Source: Lacinutrix sp. WUR7
Lineage (GTDB): Bacteria; Bacteroidota; Bacteroidia; Flavobacteriales; Flavobacteriaceae
NCBI RefSeq assembly: GCF_016864015.1
Contig: NZ_CP045067.1
Coordinates: 1,461,001 to 1,525,000, forward strand
Length of the DNA stretch: 64,000 nucleotides
Reading direction: 5' to 3'
The position numbers were made by a program, and so were the translations under genes. The notes under the pieces were generated by a model that saw only the letters and a program-made list of their open reading frames with translations, had not been told where the DNA came from and ran no database searches. This document shows positions 63,422 to 64,000 of the stretch, piece by piece (position 1 is the first letter of the stretch; the number at the start of each line of letters is the position of its first letter).

Positions 63422-64000
63422 TTAATGAAAATACTTCTTCCTGAAATGTATTGGTGTTTCTCCGGTTTTAGCTTTGAAAAATTTTGAAAAATAAGCGTAA
63501 TCCGAAAATTCTAACGTATTTGCAACATTGGCTAAATTATTATTAGAATGTACTATTAGTCTTTTAGATTCTAATAATATTCTTTCTGAGATTAGCTGAC
63601 TCGTAGTTTTATTTAAAGTTTGCTTTACTACTCTATTGAGATGCTTTGTGGTTATATGTAATTGGTTGGCATAAAATTTTGGTAGTTTCTCTTTATAAAA
63701 ATGCGTGTTTATGGCATTTTCTAAGTTTTCTAATATTATAGAATAGCTTGGAGATACCAATTTCTCTATGTTTATATCTGCAGTGTATGCACGTGTTAAT
63801 TCTATATAAATGCTGTTTATAAGGTTTGTTATTTTTAGTTCTTTTAAAAGATGGTCTTGCTGATATTCTGCATAGGCCTCTTGGAATTTTAATTGTAATT
63901 CGTTTCTTTTTTCTTGTGGTACTTCTAATAAAGGCGGATTTTGATAGGAATAAAAAAACGGAAATGAATGTAGTGTATGGTCTAAAAATTTCATCTCATA
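63422..64000 (-). CDS. AraC-family transcriptional regulator (5' end outside window)
   Basis: The last 190 or so residues are visible; an ATG at 63994 exists, but the frame stays open to the window edge and the family is normally about 290 residues, so the true start is probably outside. The C-terminal double HTH is complete: 'FYANQLHITTKHLNRVVKQTL' and 'NVANTLEFSDYAYFSKFFKAKTGETPIHFR'. The ligand-binding part is only partly visible. Confidence 0.88.
   Translation of the reverse strand, partial: YEMKFLDHTLHSFPFFYSYQNPPLLEVPQEKRNELQLKFQEAYAEYQQDHLLKELKITNLINSIYIELTRAYTADINIEKLVSPSYSIILENLENAINTHFYKEKLPKFYANQLHITTKHLNRVVKQTLNKTTSQLISERILLESKRLIVHSNNNLANVANTLEFSDYAYFSKFFKAKTGETPIHFRKKYFH

Noticed and set aside
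1-64000. CRISPR arrays, tRNA or rRNA genes, insertion sequences, prophage
   Set aside because: No regular spaced repeats, cloverleaf sequences, transposase or phage genes were seen on reading the window.

Overview
The window is AT-rich chromosomal DNA of a member of the Bacteroidota, most likely a marine Flavobacteriaceae. The evidence is a flexirubin/dialkylresorcinol-type pigment cluster with a tyrosine ammonia-lyase very like the one I know from Flavobacterium johnsoniae, a SusC/SusD polysaccharide locus for the brown-algal polymer alginate, many short lipoprotein signal sequences, promoters of the TTG-N19-TAnnTTTG type, and little sign of Shine-Dalgarno sites. I saw no tRNA, rRNA, CRISPR array, insertion sequence or prophage.

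Layout. 1-9 kb: the end of a pigment cluster on the minus strand (DarB-like ketosynthase cut by the window edge, DarA-like enzyme, LpxL-type acyltransferase, ACP, FabF-like ketosynthase, FabG-like reductase, a WG-repeat protein and tyrosine ammonia-lyase), with a divergent flavin-dependent halogenase-like oxidoreductase. 9-23.4 kb: mixed chromosomal genes, including three secreted proteins of unknown function, an L-threonine dehydrogenase-like SDR, two lipoproteins, M13 and M28 peptidases, TPR, CBS, zinc-ribbon and GNAT proteins, ssb and an EamA transporter.

23.4-48 kb: a large alginate utilization locus, all on the minus strand. It has three blocks. (a) A ten-gene degradation operon reads from 47.9 to 35.6 kb: PL7, PL6, PL7, gluconokinase, 6-phosphogluconate dehydrogenase, Nramp-like transporter, PL7, SDR, PL17, KdgF. 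(b) An uptake operon reads from 35.1 to 28.7 kb: SusC, SusD, PKD lipoprotein, PL7. (c) A regulation and catabolism block reads from 28.6 to 23.4 kb: GntR/FadR regulator, MFS importer, SDR, KdgK, Eda, truncated LacI protein. Together they can cut alginate to unsaturated monouronate, open the ring to DEH, reduce it to KDG, phosphorylate it and split KDPG to pyruvate and glyceraldehyde-3-phosphate. Operons (a) and (b) start from promoters of identical geometry, each with the same 25-bp tandem GntR-like operator directly downstream of the -7 box. This is the clearest unannotated signal in the window.

48-64 kb: housekeeping and stress genes: a CHAP/NlpC-like peptidoglycan protein, three paralogous lipocalin-like proteins, Tex, an OmpA lipoprotein, metG, an LD-carboxypeptidase, a YraN protein, a six-gene thiol/redox operon (CMD/AhpD, EthD, DsbA/FrnE, peroxiredoxin-like, MRJP, HAD) beside a TetR regulator with matching palindromes, a methyltransferase, and an AraC regulator cut by the window edge.
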